64,000 bases of DNA from Cordilura impudica (Eukaryota; Arthropoda; Insecta; Diptera; Scathophagidae): assembly GCA_963682025.1 (NCBI GenBank), contig OY821520.1, positions 85,298,965 to 85,362,964 of the forward strand, read 5' to 3'. Below, piece by piece: positions 46,440 to 58,835 of the stretch. The position numbers and the translations under genes are program-made. Position 1 is the stretch's first letter; each line of letters starts with the position of its first letter. The notes below the pieces were generated by a model, which did no database searches, had not been told where the DNA came from, and worked only from the letters and a program-made list of their open reading frames with translations.

Positions 46440-47184
46440 AAAATTACACATTTTTCAATATAAATGAAAGAAATAACAATTAAATACATACCAATTAATA
46501 TTTAAATTAAACTTTACTTCTGTCTTTCACTGTTCTGTATATATTAGAAAACGAATTAAAAGAGTAACTAAAAAAAACTTTAAAACAACAGTCCTTGTAG
46601 AATATTAATCTAAATAAACACAAGTTTTGTTCTTAAAATTACAACAGAAATTGTAGTTTCGTTATTTTTCCATGCGTTGCGATGCACAAATATAAATTTT
46701 AAAATTGCATTAACATCGAAAAAAAAGGAACAAATCTAAAAATTATGAAATAAAAGCAATGTTACATTTTTGTTAAAAAAATTAACTTTAAAATCGTTAA
46801 AAATACCGAGTGTTCGTCATCATGCCTTAGACTATGACCTAAGAAAAATGAGTTCATCAGCTGCAAACGGGTTTGAAACAAGATTATGCTGTGTAAATAA
46901 GTTTTGCCCTAATTTAAGAGAGATTTTCATGCATTAATTTGCCTTGAGATAATATATCGTATGTGATTATATGGGGAGTAGGTAAAAAATTGGTTCGATT
47001 ATAACAATAATTATAGGCATAAACTTAAAATATCCTAACCACAGGTGGATTAAATAAAATGTGATCCATCACTTATCACACATTGTAAACGTTTTAAAAT
47101 ATTGTCCAGATTTTTTTTTTATAACAATCATTTCCCCAAAACATTTTTATCCTTGCCAATAATTAAATTTATTTATGAACTTAC
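46440..47184. other. Ubr3 intron sequence, no feature recognised
   Basis: AT-rich sequence directly 3' (minus strand) of the Ubr3 exon donor. No exon or repeat recognised. Confidence 0.4.
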
Positions 47185-47884
47185 CAATATTTACGAATTC
47201 CTTTATAGTTCTACCACCAGCAATTAACCAGCGAATCCAAGATATATTATCTGGATTATCAATTGGGGTGCTGGGATTAAAAAATCTATCCATTATATAA
47301 TTTAGATCTGGAGTGGAACCACCACGACAACATTCAGCATTAATCAAAGCGGCAACTTCTTTGCGTGTTCGTGAAAGGAATGAGGAGGTATCAAAACAAT
47401 AACTGGGAACTGCACCACCACTACTGCTGCTAGCAGCCTCTTCATCGCCATTGCTAGCATCACCTCCTAAACTTTGGGCCGTGGACGAGGTGGCAGAACC
47501 CAAAGCAGTGGCACGTGCTGATGTTGAGGGTGCCGATGAAGCGTCATCGGTTTCTTCGGTACTTATAGTATCCCAAGGCCAATTAAGCAGATCATCATTT
47601 AGATTGAGAAGAGGTAGAGTTACAGCAGCAATAGGTGACATACCTCCTACAGTGTTGGCCTGTTGTTGTTGGGGTGAATTGACGTTGGCTGATAGATTTA
47701 TAATTTCAATATCTTCTGAATCATCCCGTGGTAAAGGAGCTCCATCTGTGGTTACAGTCACTTCGATGGTGTCTAGTAAATCATCGTCATCATCAAAATC
47801 ATTCTGTGCCTCAGCCCCAGCAACATTATCACCAGTATCATGATTTCTTTCTTCGCCATTGGCCAAATTGTCATCTTCATCCAT
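47185..47884 (-). CDS. Ubr3: UBR3 E3 ubiquitin ligase, first coding exon (partial gene)
   Basis: A 700-base exon from ATG (47884) to a splice donor, AATATTG|GTAAGT at 47185/47184. The first 165 residues are a low-complexity leader rich in Asp, Ser, Ala and Thr, with an acidic run DFDDDDD. Residues about 170-233 contain TRKEVAALINAECCRGG and ISWIRWLIAGGRTIKEFVNI. The latter matches UBR3, where EWCRWLIAGGRT-x-x-EF lies just before the UBR zinc finger. UBR3 family proteins are N-recognin-like RING E3 ligases; the fly protein is linked to Hedgehog signalling and apoptosis control. The exon ends in phase 1 just before the UBR box. The remaining exons were not found in the window. Confidence 0.8.
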
Positions 47885-50063
47885 TTTGTTATAATCAAGG
47901 TTGTTAGAGTCAAGATTAAATGATGTTTATTTGGAGGTTGCTTATACTGTTTGTTGTCTGTAATGTTGTTGTTATGTTGATAATAATGTTGCTGTTTTGC
48001 AACGTTGTTTATAGGTTATTGATGTTGTTGTTGTTGTTGTTTTTCTTATCGCTGTGAGCGAAGGTGACGGTTAACGTCAACGTCTACGCCAACGTCAATA
48101 TTGTCAGTGAAGAACAAGTTTTATACGATTTTTATTTTCATTAAGTATTTGTTTTAATCAAATCATCACATTAATTGTTTAGAACAAAATTATTGTATAC
48201 GAACGTTGTATAAACTAAATGATTAAAGTATTTACTAAGGCGTGTTTAAATTTTTTTTTTATTACAACTGGCCTCAAACTAAAAAAAAGAACAAACACTT
48301 CTAGAATAAAAATTAATTTGAAGTATTGTACTCTTTTCTTAATTTAACCATCTTAATTTGTCTAACGAATTTTAATTTGATTTATTTAATGAGTAAAAAA
48401 ACACTAAAATAAATTAAATCTAAAGGAATTTATTTTCTGTTCTATATCCACAACTTCACTTTTTCTAATTTTTTTTTTGCACTTCTTCACTATTTGATTT
48501 GGCTCACATAAATTGGTTTTTAATTCTGCTTCTTCACTGCTGTTATTTTATACCAAATTTAGTTAAAAACAGATTTTTTTGCCTTTGTGTATTACCACGT
48601 TTCGGTTTCTTTTCACAAATATTTTATTTAGTTGATATCGATTTTTTTTTATAAATATTTAATACTACTATTTCTCGTTAAACTATTAATTTATATGCGC
48701 GATTTTTGTGTTTTTGCATAAAAATTTGTTAAATTGCAACGCATTTCAGTGAAATTCCACAAACGAATTATAAAGAGAAAAGTTAGGACAAAACGAAGTC
48801 AGCAGAAGAAAAAATGGGATTTATTTGAAATGTCATTCGTACGTCGGCCTTGCAGCGTTGTATGTAATTGGTGCTATTTTAGTACTAGTGTACAATATTG
48901 TGGGTAATTTATTATTGAAAAATAGTTAAGCATATTAAATATGATTTTTTTTGTATTGCATTACAAGTTTAATTATAATTTGACTAACTCGCCCAATTTC
49001 ATTCTTTTTCGATGTTAATTTTTAGCTATAAAAAATAGCTACGTCATTGATGTAAATAAATGATTTAATTTTAATTTTGATTTATTTAATTTTTGTATAT
49101 CACTTAAGGATCTTTCTATAGAACAAATTTCAATGGGGAATTTTTCAATTCACGCATAAATTTGAGATAAAACATTCAATTTAGTTGGAAGGCAATCTTC
49201 AATTCTGTTTTTATCCGAAATTAGAATTTTGAGAGAATCTTAAATTCTCGAATGGCTGCTAGTTTAAGAAACCAGTAAGAATTCAACGACAATAACACCA
49301 CATTCGTCCGTGATGTTAGTTGTCTATGATACAACTTTGCTGTTCCTCTCAATTTATAAATAAACCTTTAGATTACAGGTAAAAATTTTACCAATAGAAA
49401 ATATTATTAAATCACATTGAAAAACAAAAACAAAATATGCTATCCCACCCTATTGAGTGGTGATTGGTACATATTTATGAAGAAAAAAATAACAATAGTC
49501 ACCTGTCGGCACTTACACGTGTGCAACGCTGTAAACACCCAAAACAATAACAAACAAAAATTGTTTTGACATTTTCCCTTTATCATGTTCTTTTCTTATG
49601 TACGTTTTTTATTCTTATTTTTGTTCTTTACATACACTTCGTTTGAGGAAATTTTCACTTTATTTGTATGCAAAAAACACATAATTAGGCCTTAAAATAT
49701 AAAATTTTCTTTTAACCTTCTTTTGTTTACGTATAGATAATAGCTTTTATGAATTTTGTAAAGTTTTTATTGTATTTTGGCTTTAATTTGTTTGTATTTA
49801 TTGGTCTTTTAAAAACTGCTTGATAAAATTTGTATTTTCTTGGATTTGCAAAATGTTATACTGAATGTGTGTTAGGAATTGTAATAGATTTACTTAGTTG
49901 GTTGTTACAGGTGTCAACAGAGTTGAGTTTAATAGTAGGAGGTAGAAATACCGTTACATATAAAGAAAACAAGTAGTTTTAAATTTTTTGTTTGAAAAAA
50001 TTAATCTTAAAGACTTTTTTCCTAGTTTTTTATTGGCTATCTAAATATCTTTTAACAACTAAT
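47885..50063. other. Ubr3 5' leader/promoter and Fbxl4 3' spacer
   Basis: Between the Ubr3 ATG and the end of Fbxl4. Near 48010-48110 are TTGTTG repeats and CAACGTC-type words, plausibly 5' untranslated leader of Ubr3. No start site can be fixed by eye. No other gene recognised. Confidence 0.4.
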
Positions 50064-50069
50064 TTTATT
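50064..50069 (-). terminator. Fbxl4 polyadenylation signal
   Basis: AATAAA on the minus strand, 54 bases beyond the Fbxl4 stop codon. Confidence 0.6.
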
Positions 50070-50123
50070 AAATTCTCTTTTTAAAATTAGTTTAACTATA
50101 TAGGTATAGTTTTGTTAAAAAAC

Positions 50124-53066
50124 TTATCTAAAATCGTTAGGTACATTACAACATTTGATATTAACTTTAAAATTGCGAGACCACATAGCCACCTTTAAAG
50201 AAAAATACTTTGTAAATTATATGATAAATTAATAAAACTAGAAAATATTACCTCATAATCCGTAATATTATCACAAAAGCTTAGATCCATTAACTCCAAA
50301 TGCTTGCACTTTTGTAAAATACTAAAAAAAAAAAAAAAACAAAATTTACAATAAAAATAAAATAAATAACACAAATAACTTACTCATAATATTTATCTTT
50401 GGATATACCTAAAACACCCATTAAATCCAATTGTTCCAAATTTGGACATAAGTTAGCAATATATTCTAAATCACGATCAGTTAAGCCGCGAACAGCTGCC
50501 AAAAACAGTTTTTTCAATTTAGGGCAGCTGGTAAGAAACTCCCTCAAGCTATCGCCTAAAGTTGCTTCACGTAAACTGTTGAAATATTATTAAAAATATA
50601 TGGAAATTTAAATATTCATTTCTAGGGGGTAAATTCGTTCACATCTTACCACCAACCGAAATCCACTTCTTCTAAATACCGACACTCTGCTAAAGCTATG
50701 AGACCATGAGCCGAAAGAAAATGCGCTTTCCATAAATCCAAAGAAATTAATTGCTTATTATACTGGGAAATATGTAAAGCCACATCGTCCATATTTACAG
50801 CTACATTACAAAAAGCTGGAAGACACAATCAAAAGGTGAACATTAAACATAAAATCACAAACGATGAATTGATACAAAATCTTTAAGTTTCTATATTCAA
50901 GCCTAGGTTCAATTTGAAACCAACAATTTTGCAGGATATCTTACCCAAATTTAAATGTTTCAATTTAGGATTACTCTCCAACATGGTCAGTAATAAATCA
51001 GATTCGATGATTGTTTGAAACAAGTCCAAGCGTTCTAAATTCTTTAAATTTGCCAAACAAGAGAAATTTAACAGAGGTGGACTAGTAGAACAATTGCGTA
51101 AAGAGAGTTCTGAAAATTAATATAAAAATTAGCAACACATCTAAAATCTCTGCTATCTCTGCTTAGCAAACCACTTAGAACATAAGGTTACCTCTTAAAT
51201 TATCACAGACTATTCCCAGTGTTTCAATGCAACTGGCATTTAAAAATTTTGCCGAATTTAAACGTATATGAGTTAATGAATCGCCACGTTGCTGGATAAA
51301 CCTTAATGCAAAAAGAAGAAATTCAAATTAATTGGTTGGCTTTAAATTCAAACATTTTTATATATTACTTTTTAAATTCTGTTGGTGATACTGTCTGTAT
51401 GGTGCAACCACAGCAAGACATGTCTAATTTCTTTAAAATTGTAGCTCTCTTGGCCAGTGTTGATAGTAATTCCGTTGAAGCTATATGCCAATAAGGTTTC
51501 AAATTCAATTCGCTGTACAACAACGGATGTGTGGACACATCATAAAAGAAACGCGACACCTGGCCGACACGAAACAATGATGCCAAATCCAAATAACTAA
51601 AGATTTTTAAAACAATATCAAACTGTAATATAATAAACAAAATGAATATAATTGTTTTTCAATTTCAATTCAAAAACAGGTTCATACAGGCATATCTTTT
51701 AAGTCCACTTGGGATGGTTCTGTTTCTTTGTTATTCTTTTCAATTTGTCCATCTGTTAAGACCGACATAAATTTATCCAAATCATGCGTTAGAAAATGTT
51801 GCAAACGTGTTTGATAATTATCCTTGCAGATGGGACGAAATTTCATGTTTTGTAGTTTACACAAAATGGAGCCTGCAAACAGGAAAAGTTAAAGATTTTG
51901 AATATATTCGTTTTATATTTAACCTTTTCTTTGTCTTTCATAGTAGTCAAGTAGTGTCTGCATGTTTCGCATATTGAATTTTTTACCATTCAATAGAACA
52001 GCATCAATTTCAGTGTAATAATGTAGACGTTGATGATTAAATTCCAGTCTTATGGTTCTAAAATTATAAATTTATATATAAATTTATGTCCTTTTCTAAT
52101 TTAACCTTAAACATAATTATATTTACAATGTCAATGGTTTTCCTACTTACTTCGTTGGTAATTTTATTCTTTTTAAAGGAGGAGAAAAACGTCTGGCTCT
52201 ATTTGCAATGTACGGTGGTCGCGTATAAAACTCAGTGTCTTCCCATAAACATATCCAAGTCTTGGCTATAGTATATGCCCATATGCGAATGACACCACCC
52301 GGATTGAAAGTCTCAAAAATGGCAATTTCGTCAGGTATGACGTAGTCTTCAAAATATAAAACTATAAAATCTTCAGCGGGTACTTTGGGTAGATTTTGTG
52401 GAGCTATTTCGCGTAAACGGGAAGGGGCCCTATCCCACCAATCGCCATAAGTGCGCTGCAAATGTTTAAATACAAAATTTTAAGAAATAATTTTTATAAT
52501 TAAAAGTTATTTTCTACAAACCATAGCAAATGTCTGAGGAAAATCTCCATATTCTGGATACTTTGAAGGTCTTCCCGTTATATTAGGAGCTGTATAGGAA
52601 ATGCTTAAATCTATACCATATTGTGAACTAAAATCCAAAACACTATGGGCAAATTGTTCAATGCGATAGTCCGCATAACAAAATCCCTCAACATCAATCA
52701 TGGCACCAGCCACTTCATTCTCCTCATCAGACTCCAGGCAGGTTTCAAATTTACCTCTTGAGCCTTGAAATTTAACCAGAGAGTCTACAGCGTTTGTCGA
52801 ATTGTCCGGAGCCTCCTCCACAGACGTAGAAGAGTTGGAGGAGGACATTTTTAGAGAATTGTGTGACATACACAATCTCTGTAAATGCTGAGTCAATGTT
52901 AGTAATTGTTCGGGAGTAAATCCAAATCCAAACCAGCTACGTGTACGGGCGACAGTGGTAGCCGGAGTGGACTGGGATTGTGTCCAAAAATGCCAACCAA
53001 ACACAATTTTGATGATTTGTTAAACACCTCTAGCAAAAGGGACATATGAGGGCGCAATGATTTCAT
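50124..53066 (-). CDS. Fbxl4: FBXL4 mitochondrial F-box/LRR protein, 12 coding exons
   Basis: Exons (minus strand): 53066-53028, 52971-52522, 52455-52151, 52057-51924, 51875-51688, 51622-51369, 51301-51192, 51109-50945, 50815-50650, 50575-50384, 50321-50252, 50192-50124. All borders are GT..AG and the phases agree throughout, giving about 713 residues (human about 621). Residues 120-310 form the discoidin-like region: VLDFSSQYGIDLSISYTA, RTYGDWWDRAPS, FNPGGVIRIWAY, YYTEIDAVLLNG. The F-box starts about residue 372 (PFDIVLKIFSYLDLASLFRV); leucine-rich repeats fill the rest (LISLDLWKAHF, LEEVDFGWC, LELMDLSFCDNITDYE). FBXL4 acts in an SCF ubiquitin ligase at the mitochondrial outer membrane that limits mitophagy through BNIP3/NIX. 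The two N-terminal exons and start are less certain: the 56-bp first intron joins two frames. Confidence 0.9.
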
Positions 53067-53069
53067 TAG

Positions 53070-53690
53070 CTGGTATTTGAGACTACCACCCAAAATTTTG
53101 GCCCCCCTACCTGTTTTTATGGCTTCCGTATTTTTTTTTTATAATTTTCAAATACAACAACTGCGTAGCAAATGGCGTTGATATATCCTTGAGGCCCTTT
53201 TATGATAATAAATCTGTTTGAAAGCAAGGTCACGGTTAATATTTTTTCTTATTTAATTTAACAGGATTATAGCTTACCTACATATGTAGGTATTTGTTAG
53301 AATTTATTTTTTTTTTATAATTTATCTTGTTTTTCTTTGCGTATTCAATATAATTTTGTATCTATTTTTAAATTTTATTGTTATTAATTAATTACTTTTA
53401 AAATTTTTAGTATAAAATTTTACAATTTTTATTGTTTAAACAGCTTGTATTATTTTGTTTTGTTAGAGAAAGAAAATTTTCACTGGATTTGCTAATATAA
53501 TTTTATTTTTTTTCCAATGTTTTTGTCTGATTTATGTTTTGTTTGACATTTCGTAGTTGTGTTTAGTAAGCACAGTGTATAAGTTATAACAAAAGGTTGT
53601 ACATTTTTGACGAATTCTTTAAGCAAAAGAACAACAAAAACAAAATATAACGGTTTTCTTTGAGAATTAGTTTCGGCGTTATTGTCAATC
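53070..53690. other. Fbxl4 upstream region
   Basis: AT-rich. Likely holds the Fbxl4 promoter or an untranslated leader; no element can be fixed by eye. Confidence 0.35.
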
Positions 53691-53693
53691 AAA

Positions 53694-54121
53694 AAAGTTA
53701 ATTATATTTTCTATTATAAGCGTACATCGAAAGGGCTCGTCCCACAAACGTGGATAAAGCATTCTCATCAAGGTCCGGACATTGGCGCATACTAAATAAA
53801 AGCCTGTAAGTAAATTAAAGATTGTAAATAAGTTACAAAGCTATGATAAATTTATGTACATACAAATAACAAAAAATCATTAATTAAAGCCTTCAATTAT
53901 ATCGGGCTTTACTTCACATTACATTAAAATTAAAATCAATGAAATTGTGAAATAAATTATAATCATGGCTAATTTATGCGGAAAGCAAAACGAATAATTT
54001 CTAAAACTTGTCTTGCCAATCTAGAAGATATGTACCTTAAAAATTAAATTTGATAACAGAAACCTCAAATCAACATCTGCGTTTCAAAGGTTGAATACAA
54101 AGGTAACACTCACCTCATTAT
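53694..54121 (-). CDS. Possible small two-exon gene or upstream exons
   Basis: On the minus strand TTTACTTACAG is followed by an open stretch (53799-53694) reading LLFSMRQCPDLDENALSTFV then GRALSMYAYNRKYN and a stop. About 310 bases upstream, ATGAG|GTGAGT (donor near 54117) would supply MR in the matching phase. Together this would give a 36-residue product. I do not recognise it. A second frame through the same exon is also open (NVRTLMRMLYPRLWDEPF). It might instead be a 5' exon of Fbxl4 using another donor. The donor-side sequence is duplicated at 58966-58976. Confidence 0.25.
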
Positions 54122-54318
54122 AAAATGGAACCTAAACTGCGTAGGCGGATTAATTAAAAATTTTTTCGCACTGAAACATCAATCAAATGTATGTATATTA
54201 AATCAGATTTTTCGTAAGCAGTTATTTCTCTGAGTGATTTTGAATAACTTTAAGTTATTTGAATAAATGTGGAGGATGAATAAAAGTTATTTTTGTAAAA
54301 AGTGCAAAAAATTAATTT
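53987..54318. repeat. Direct repeat flanking a LINE, left copy
   Basis: Starts GCGGAAAGCAAAACGAATAA and runs through CTGCGTTTCAAAGGTTGAAT, TAACACTCACCTCAT and TGAATAAATGTGGAGGATGA. The same sequence, with about 10% changes and small indels, is at 58836-59180. A Jockey-like LINE occupies the space between. Confidence 0.75.
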
Positions 54319-54329
54319 TAGTAACAACC

Positions 54330-57300
54330 AGGTGATAAATCATTTTGGAAAATAAGCAGGAACTTGCGAGGAAAAGGAAAAAATCAAATCTCTCACTTTA
54401 AAGTTGGAAATACAAAAATAACATCTGATAAGGACAAGGCTGAAGTCCTGGCAAATACATTTGTCCAAGCAAATAACCTCACTTCGAACTACAACCATTC
54501 AGCGGATACATTAATAAATTAAACAGTAAATAATTTTAAGAAGGCAAATCCTAGTTCTGAATCAGCTATTTATACATCTCTTGAAGAAGTCATGAATATT
54601 GTCTCATGAATAAAACCCTCAAAATCCCCTGGTTTTGACAATGTTCCGAACCTACTCTTAAAGAAACTACCACTCAAAGCTCTAAAATTACTGGTTATAA
54701 TATATAACAGCTGCATCAAACTCAACTATTTCCCAAACCATTTCAAAAATGCTATGGTTATAGCTATTAACAAACCTAGCAAGCCAAAAAATAACCCAAA
54801 TAGCTATAGACCTATTAGTCTATTAAGTAACTTTGGTAAAATATTTGAAAAAATTCTACATTCTCGTCTTAGTGAATTTGTAATGACCAATTCTATTGTT
54901 GCTAAAGAACAATTTGGATTTAAAAAAGGACATAGCACTACTCACCAAATAAACAGAATTAAAAATCAAATAATCACCAATAAAAACAATAAACGTTCAA
55001 CGGGTGTAATATTGTTAGATATTGAAAAAGCGTTTGACACCGTTTGGCATAATGGCCTAGTATTTAAACTTCTTGATGCAAATATACCAAAATATTTATG
55101 CTAACTTATTTCAGATTTCATTCACGGCAGAAACTTTAAAGTTGCGATTAATAATGAAACATCATCTCCAAAAACCATTACCACAGGGTTACCTATGAAA
55201 GTTGCTTACTACGCAGATGATACTGCGTTAATTTTTTCAAATAAACTTACAAGTGCACTCCTGAAGAAAATGGAAAAGGGACTTGTAAAATGCAGTAAAT
55301 ATTTCCACAAATGGAAAATCAAAATTAATCCAAACAAGACCCAAGCAATAATTTTTCCATTCAACAAAACTCCCAAAAGACTGCCAAGACGTCATCTTCT
55401 TATTTTTTTTTTGTTAACCAACACTCAGGGGATGCCCCCCTACAAATGCAGTGCATTGTGTTGATTTAAGGAAAATAGGTTATGGGAAGGAGGAGAGAGG
55501 GAGTAGTGTTTATGGATATTTGACTTAAATTTTATTAGATTATAACTGTCAGGAAAGACCTCTGCGGGGAGTTTATTCCACATACGGCTAGTTCGACTGA
55601 TGAACGAATTCTCTCTGTAATGCGTTGTGCGATCAACTGGCAATAGACTACAAACGGATGTGATCTACTAGAGAAGCGGGTAGAGCGAACCGAAACTCGG
55701 GCACTTGGAATAAGTTCGCTAATCTCAGAAGAACATTTCCCATGGTAATATCTATAGAACAGTGCTACACAACCCACATTCCGACGGTGTTCCAATGAAT
55801 CAATAGAATTGGATACCCTACTGTCATTGATGAGCGCCAACGCCCTCCTTTGCACACGATCCAGTAGCTCCAAAATAGACTTCGAAGCCCCTGCCCATAT
55901 ATGGGAGTTGTATTCCATTTTCGGTCGGATGTAAGTGGTATAGATTTTAAGGAGATCAGAAGGAGTGAAGTAATTTCTACACCGTTTTAGAAAACCAAGA
56001 CACTTGAATGCTTCTTTCGACACTTGAAAAACATGCTCGTTCCAACGAACATCACATTGAATTCTCATGCCCAGAACATCAAGAGTATCCGATTCCTCAA
56101 TACCTATACCACCCATATATACAGATGACATAGTTGATTCCATGGCCCTATGGGTCAACATACAACATTGGGTCTTCAGCGCATTAAAATCAACCCTATT
56201 AGCTTTACCCCACTTGAGATTTTTAAGAGGTCTTGATTGAGTGTGTCATTCATTGTCCGCCTTTTGCCCCCAACCTCCAAGAGGCTTGGCCTACAATTAA
56301 AGGAAAATGAATGACAAATGCTGCTGTCATCTGCGAAAGAGTATATAGAGTTAAAAGTTTGACCAAGAAGGTCGTTCAGAAAGATAAGGAAAAGAGAAGG
56401 AGAAAGAACGGAACCTTGGGGTACCCCTGAATTAAGCTGTAACTCATTAGATGAGACCCCATCAATAACAACACGTATTGTTCGGTCTCTGAGAAAACTC
56501 GATATAAATCGAGAGAAGTCATTACCGACCCCAAATGCAATAAGCTTTGATATCATTGCACCGTGCCATACACGGTCGAATGCCTTGGAAATATCCAGAG
56601 CAACCACTTTACTTTCGCCAAAATTGCGAATGGATCGACTCCAGCGCTCAGAAAGTAGAGCTAACAGGTCTCCCGTGGAACGATTTCTACGGAAGCCATA
56701 CTGTCGATCATTAAGAAGTGAGTTGGCCTCTAGGTAGTTCACAAGGTGGAAATTGATCATGCTCTCCATCACCTTTGAGAGCGCAGAGCAGATTGCAATT
56801 GGACGGTAATTTTCAGGGTTATTAGCCGCACCCTTTTTAGGGATTGGCTGGACATTAGCAACCTTCCAGCAAGAGGGAAAGACTCCCGCACGATACGAAA
56901 GGCTGAAAAGGTTGGCCAATGGACTGGCTAGCGTCGAAGAGCACTGTTTCAGCACCAGTGCTGGTATACCATCCGGTCCCGGAGACTTGTTAATGTTGAG
57001 ATCCGAAAGAACCTTTTTAACTGCACGTGCTCGGAAGAATATTTTAGGCATAGTACAAGATACTCTTTCGAGTTCGGGCAGTGGTTGATCGCTATCTGGC
57101 AAAAATGAATTTTTTTGCAAAAAGTTCAGCTAAAAGGTTAGCCTTATCAACCGGGTCAGTGAATATTTGGTCATTCATTGTAAGAGTTGGGATAGCAGAA
57201 CTAGCATTATTCTTTACTCTTTTAACAAATGACCAAAAGCTCTTGCTGCCCCGAGGAAAGAAAGAACTTTAGCACGAAGACGCTGATCGTGAAGAAACTT

Positions 57301-58831
57301 TTCGCGCCTTAGTACTTTGGCACATTCATTTCTCGCCTGTTTGCGTAGCAGTGCAGTGACGGAATTTTTATTTTCACGCCAAAGTCTGAATTCTTCCTCT
57401 CTGGATCTGACTGCATCTCTGCAAGTCTGGTTAAACCAAGATTTTTGATTAGGTTTAGCCGAAATGCGCTTTGATGGAATGAATAATCTCATACCAAGCA
57501 CTATTATTTTTTCCACCATTATCGCAGCAGCATCAACATTATTATCTAGGAAACAAAGTTTCCAGTTGAAATGCTTGAAGAAATCGTTGAGCTCGGCCCA
57601 ACGAGCCTTTTCGTAGATGAAAACTGAGCGTTTCATAGCTGGTGTTGAAACACTGTGAAGTACAGACTACGAAAAAGAAGCGGAAATGGTACAATGATCC
57701 GAATTACCAAGAGGTGCAAGTATTTTCACTTCATACTTGTCAGGGTGTGAAGTTAGAAAAAGGTCGAGAGTATTCTGTCTTTGCCCTTCAACGCACGGAA
57801 TGTGCGTTGGTTCATTCACTAGTTGCGCTAAGTGGTTATGCGCGGCGAAAAGCTCAACGTAACGGCCTTCGGGAGTTGTTTGATTCGAATGGTGAAGCCA
57901 AGAAGAGTGGTTAATATTAAAATCGCCGGCAACTACGATTTCGCTATTCGGGCAACTCTCTAGGATTCTAGTTATGGATTCAGAAAGGGCATCGAAGCTA
58001 TTATAGGTATGCTCCCTTTCTATGTTTGGGCTTCTGTAAAGAAACCCGAAATGTAATATGTGTGACCTGATTTTGAACTTAACCCATAGTGAGTTAAATT
58101 CTGCATCATTACAGTTATAATGTTGCTGGAACTGGTACACAACATTGTCACGAATGTACATTGCAAGGCCCCTATGGAAAGAAAAAAGGGATAGAAGATG
58201 ATAACCAGGTACATGAAAATCCTGTGGATCAGCATCCTCACTCACCTGGGTCTCACATAAGGCGAAAACATCCGGCCGATGGAAGCGAGTGTGGGCATAT
58301 ACAGAGAAAAAATTAGTCCTCAGTACACGTATGTTACAGAAGTCTATTCTGAATTTACCTGACAATACAAAATTAATAAAAATCTAAGACAATATTAAAA
58401 AAAAAAAAAACAAAAAAAAAAAAAAAAATATTATGGAAATAATACCATAAATGTACTTAATCATGTCAAATATCTCGGAGTTGTCTTGGACAAAAAGCTT
58501 ACTTTTAAACAACATATTATGGCTACGTGCCAAAAAGCTATAAATTCATTTAAAGCATTATGGCCACTACTAAATAGAAGGTCATTTCTAAACCCCAAAA
58601 ACAAAAATCTACTCTTCAAAAGTGTTATAAGGCCGATATTAACATACGCGTGTCCTATTTGGAGTGACGCTGCCAAAAAATAAAATAAAAATAAAAACTA
58701 TTTAATATCTTTAGATCCTATATATTATTTGTTGCAATATCTATATGTAAAGATAAGATCTCATATGTGAAAATCAAATTTGTTAAATATGTAAATAAAG
58801 GAGGAATATATAATAGAAAAAAAAAAAAAAA
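54330..58831 (+). pseudogene. Jockey-like LINE remnant, split by a second LINE
   Basis: Plus-strand reverse transcriptase pieces: ISHFKVGNTKITSDKDKAEV, KPSKSPGFDNVPNLLLK, NSYRPISLLSNFGKIFEKIL, EQFGFKKGHSTTHQI, LLDIEKAFDTVWHNG, then a deletion after TTGLP joining directly to KVAYYADDTALIFSN. After the nested LINE, VKYLGVVLDKKLTFKQHI and RPILTYACPIWSDAAKK complete the C-terminal part. An A tract at 58817-58831 ends it. The 5' half, including any endonuclease, is absent, typical of truncated retroposition. Several stops. The deletion removes the PQGSxLSP block. Confidence 0.75.
55402..58395 (-). pseudogene. Second LINE (I/Jockey group), nearly full length, frame-broken
   Basis: Minus strand. 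The endonuclease (58365-57667) shows FCNIRVLRTN, FALCETQVSED, VVAGDFNINHSSW and NSDHCTIS. A connecting region (57636-57214) follows, with WFNQTCRDAVRSREEEFRLW. The reverse transcriptase (57120-56176) has INKSPGPDGIPALVLK, PENYRPIAICSALSKV, RQYGFRRNRSTGDLL, ALDISKAFDRVWHG, SGVPQGSVLSPSLFL and SFADDSSICHS. After a further frameshift (56161-55440) comes DVRWNEHVFQVSK, KMEYNSHIWAGASKS and RVQRRALALINDSRVSN. It ends in an A tract read at 55412-55402. Four frame breaks make it inactive. A 5'-truncated relative is at 22250-22412. The exact clade is not assigned. Confidence 0.8.
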
Positions 58832-58835
58832 TTCC

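Noticed and set aside
47451..47843. 130-codon plus-strand ORF opposite Ubr3
   Set aside because: Shadow of the GC-richer Ubr3 exon; the minus strand carries the conserved UBR3 block and the splice donor.
55440..55643. Separate small gene reading RTTHYRENSFISRTSRMWNK
   Set aside because: It is the C-terminal continuation of the nested LINE after a frameshift, not an independent gene.
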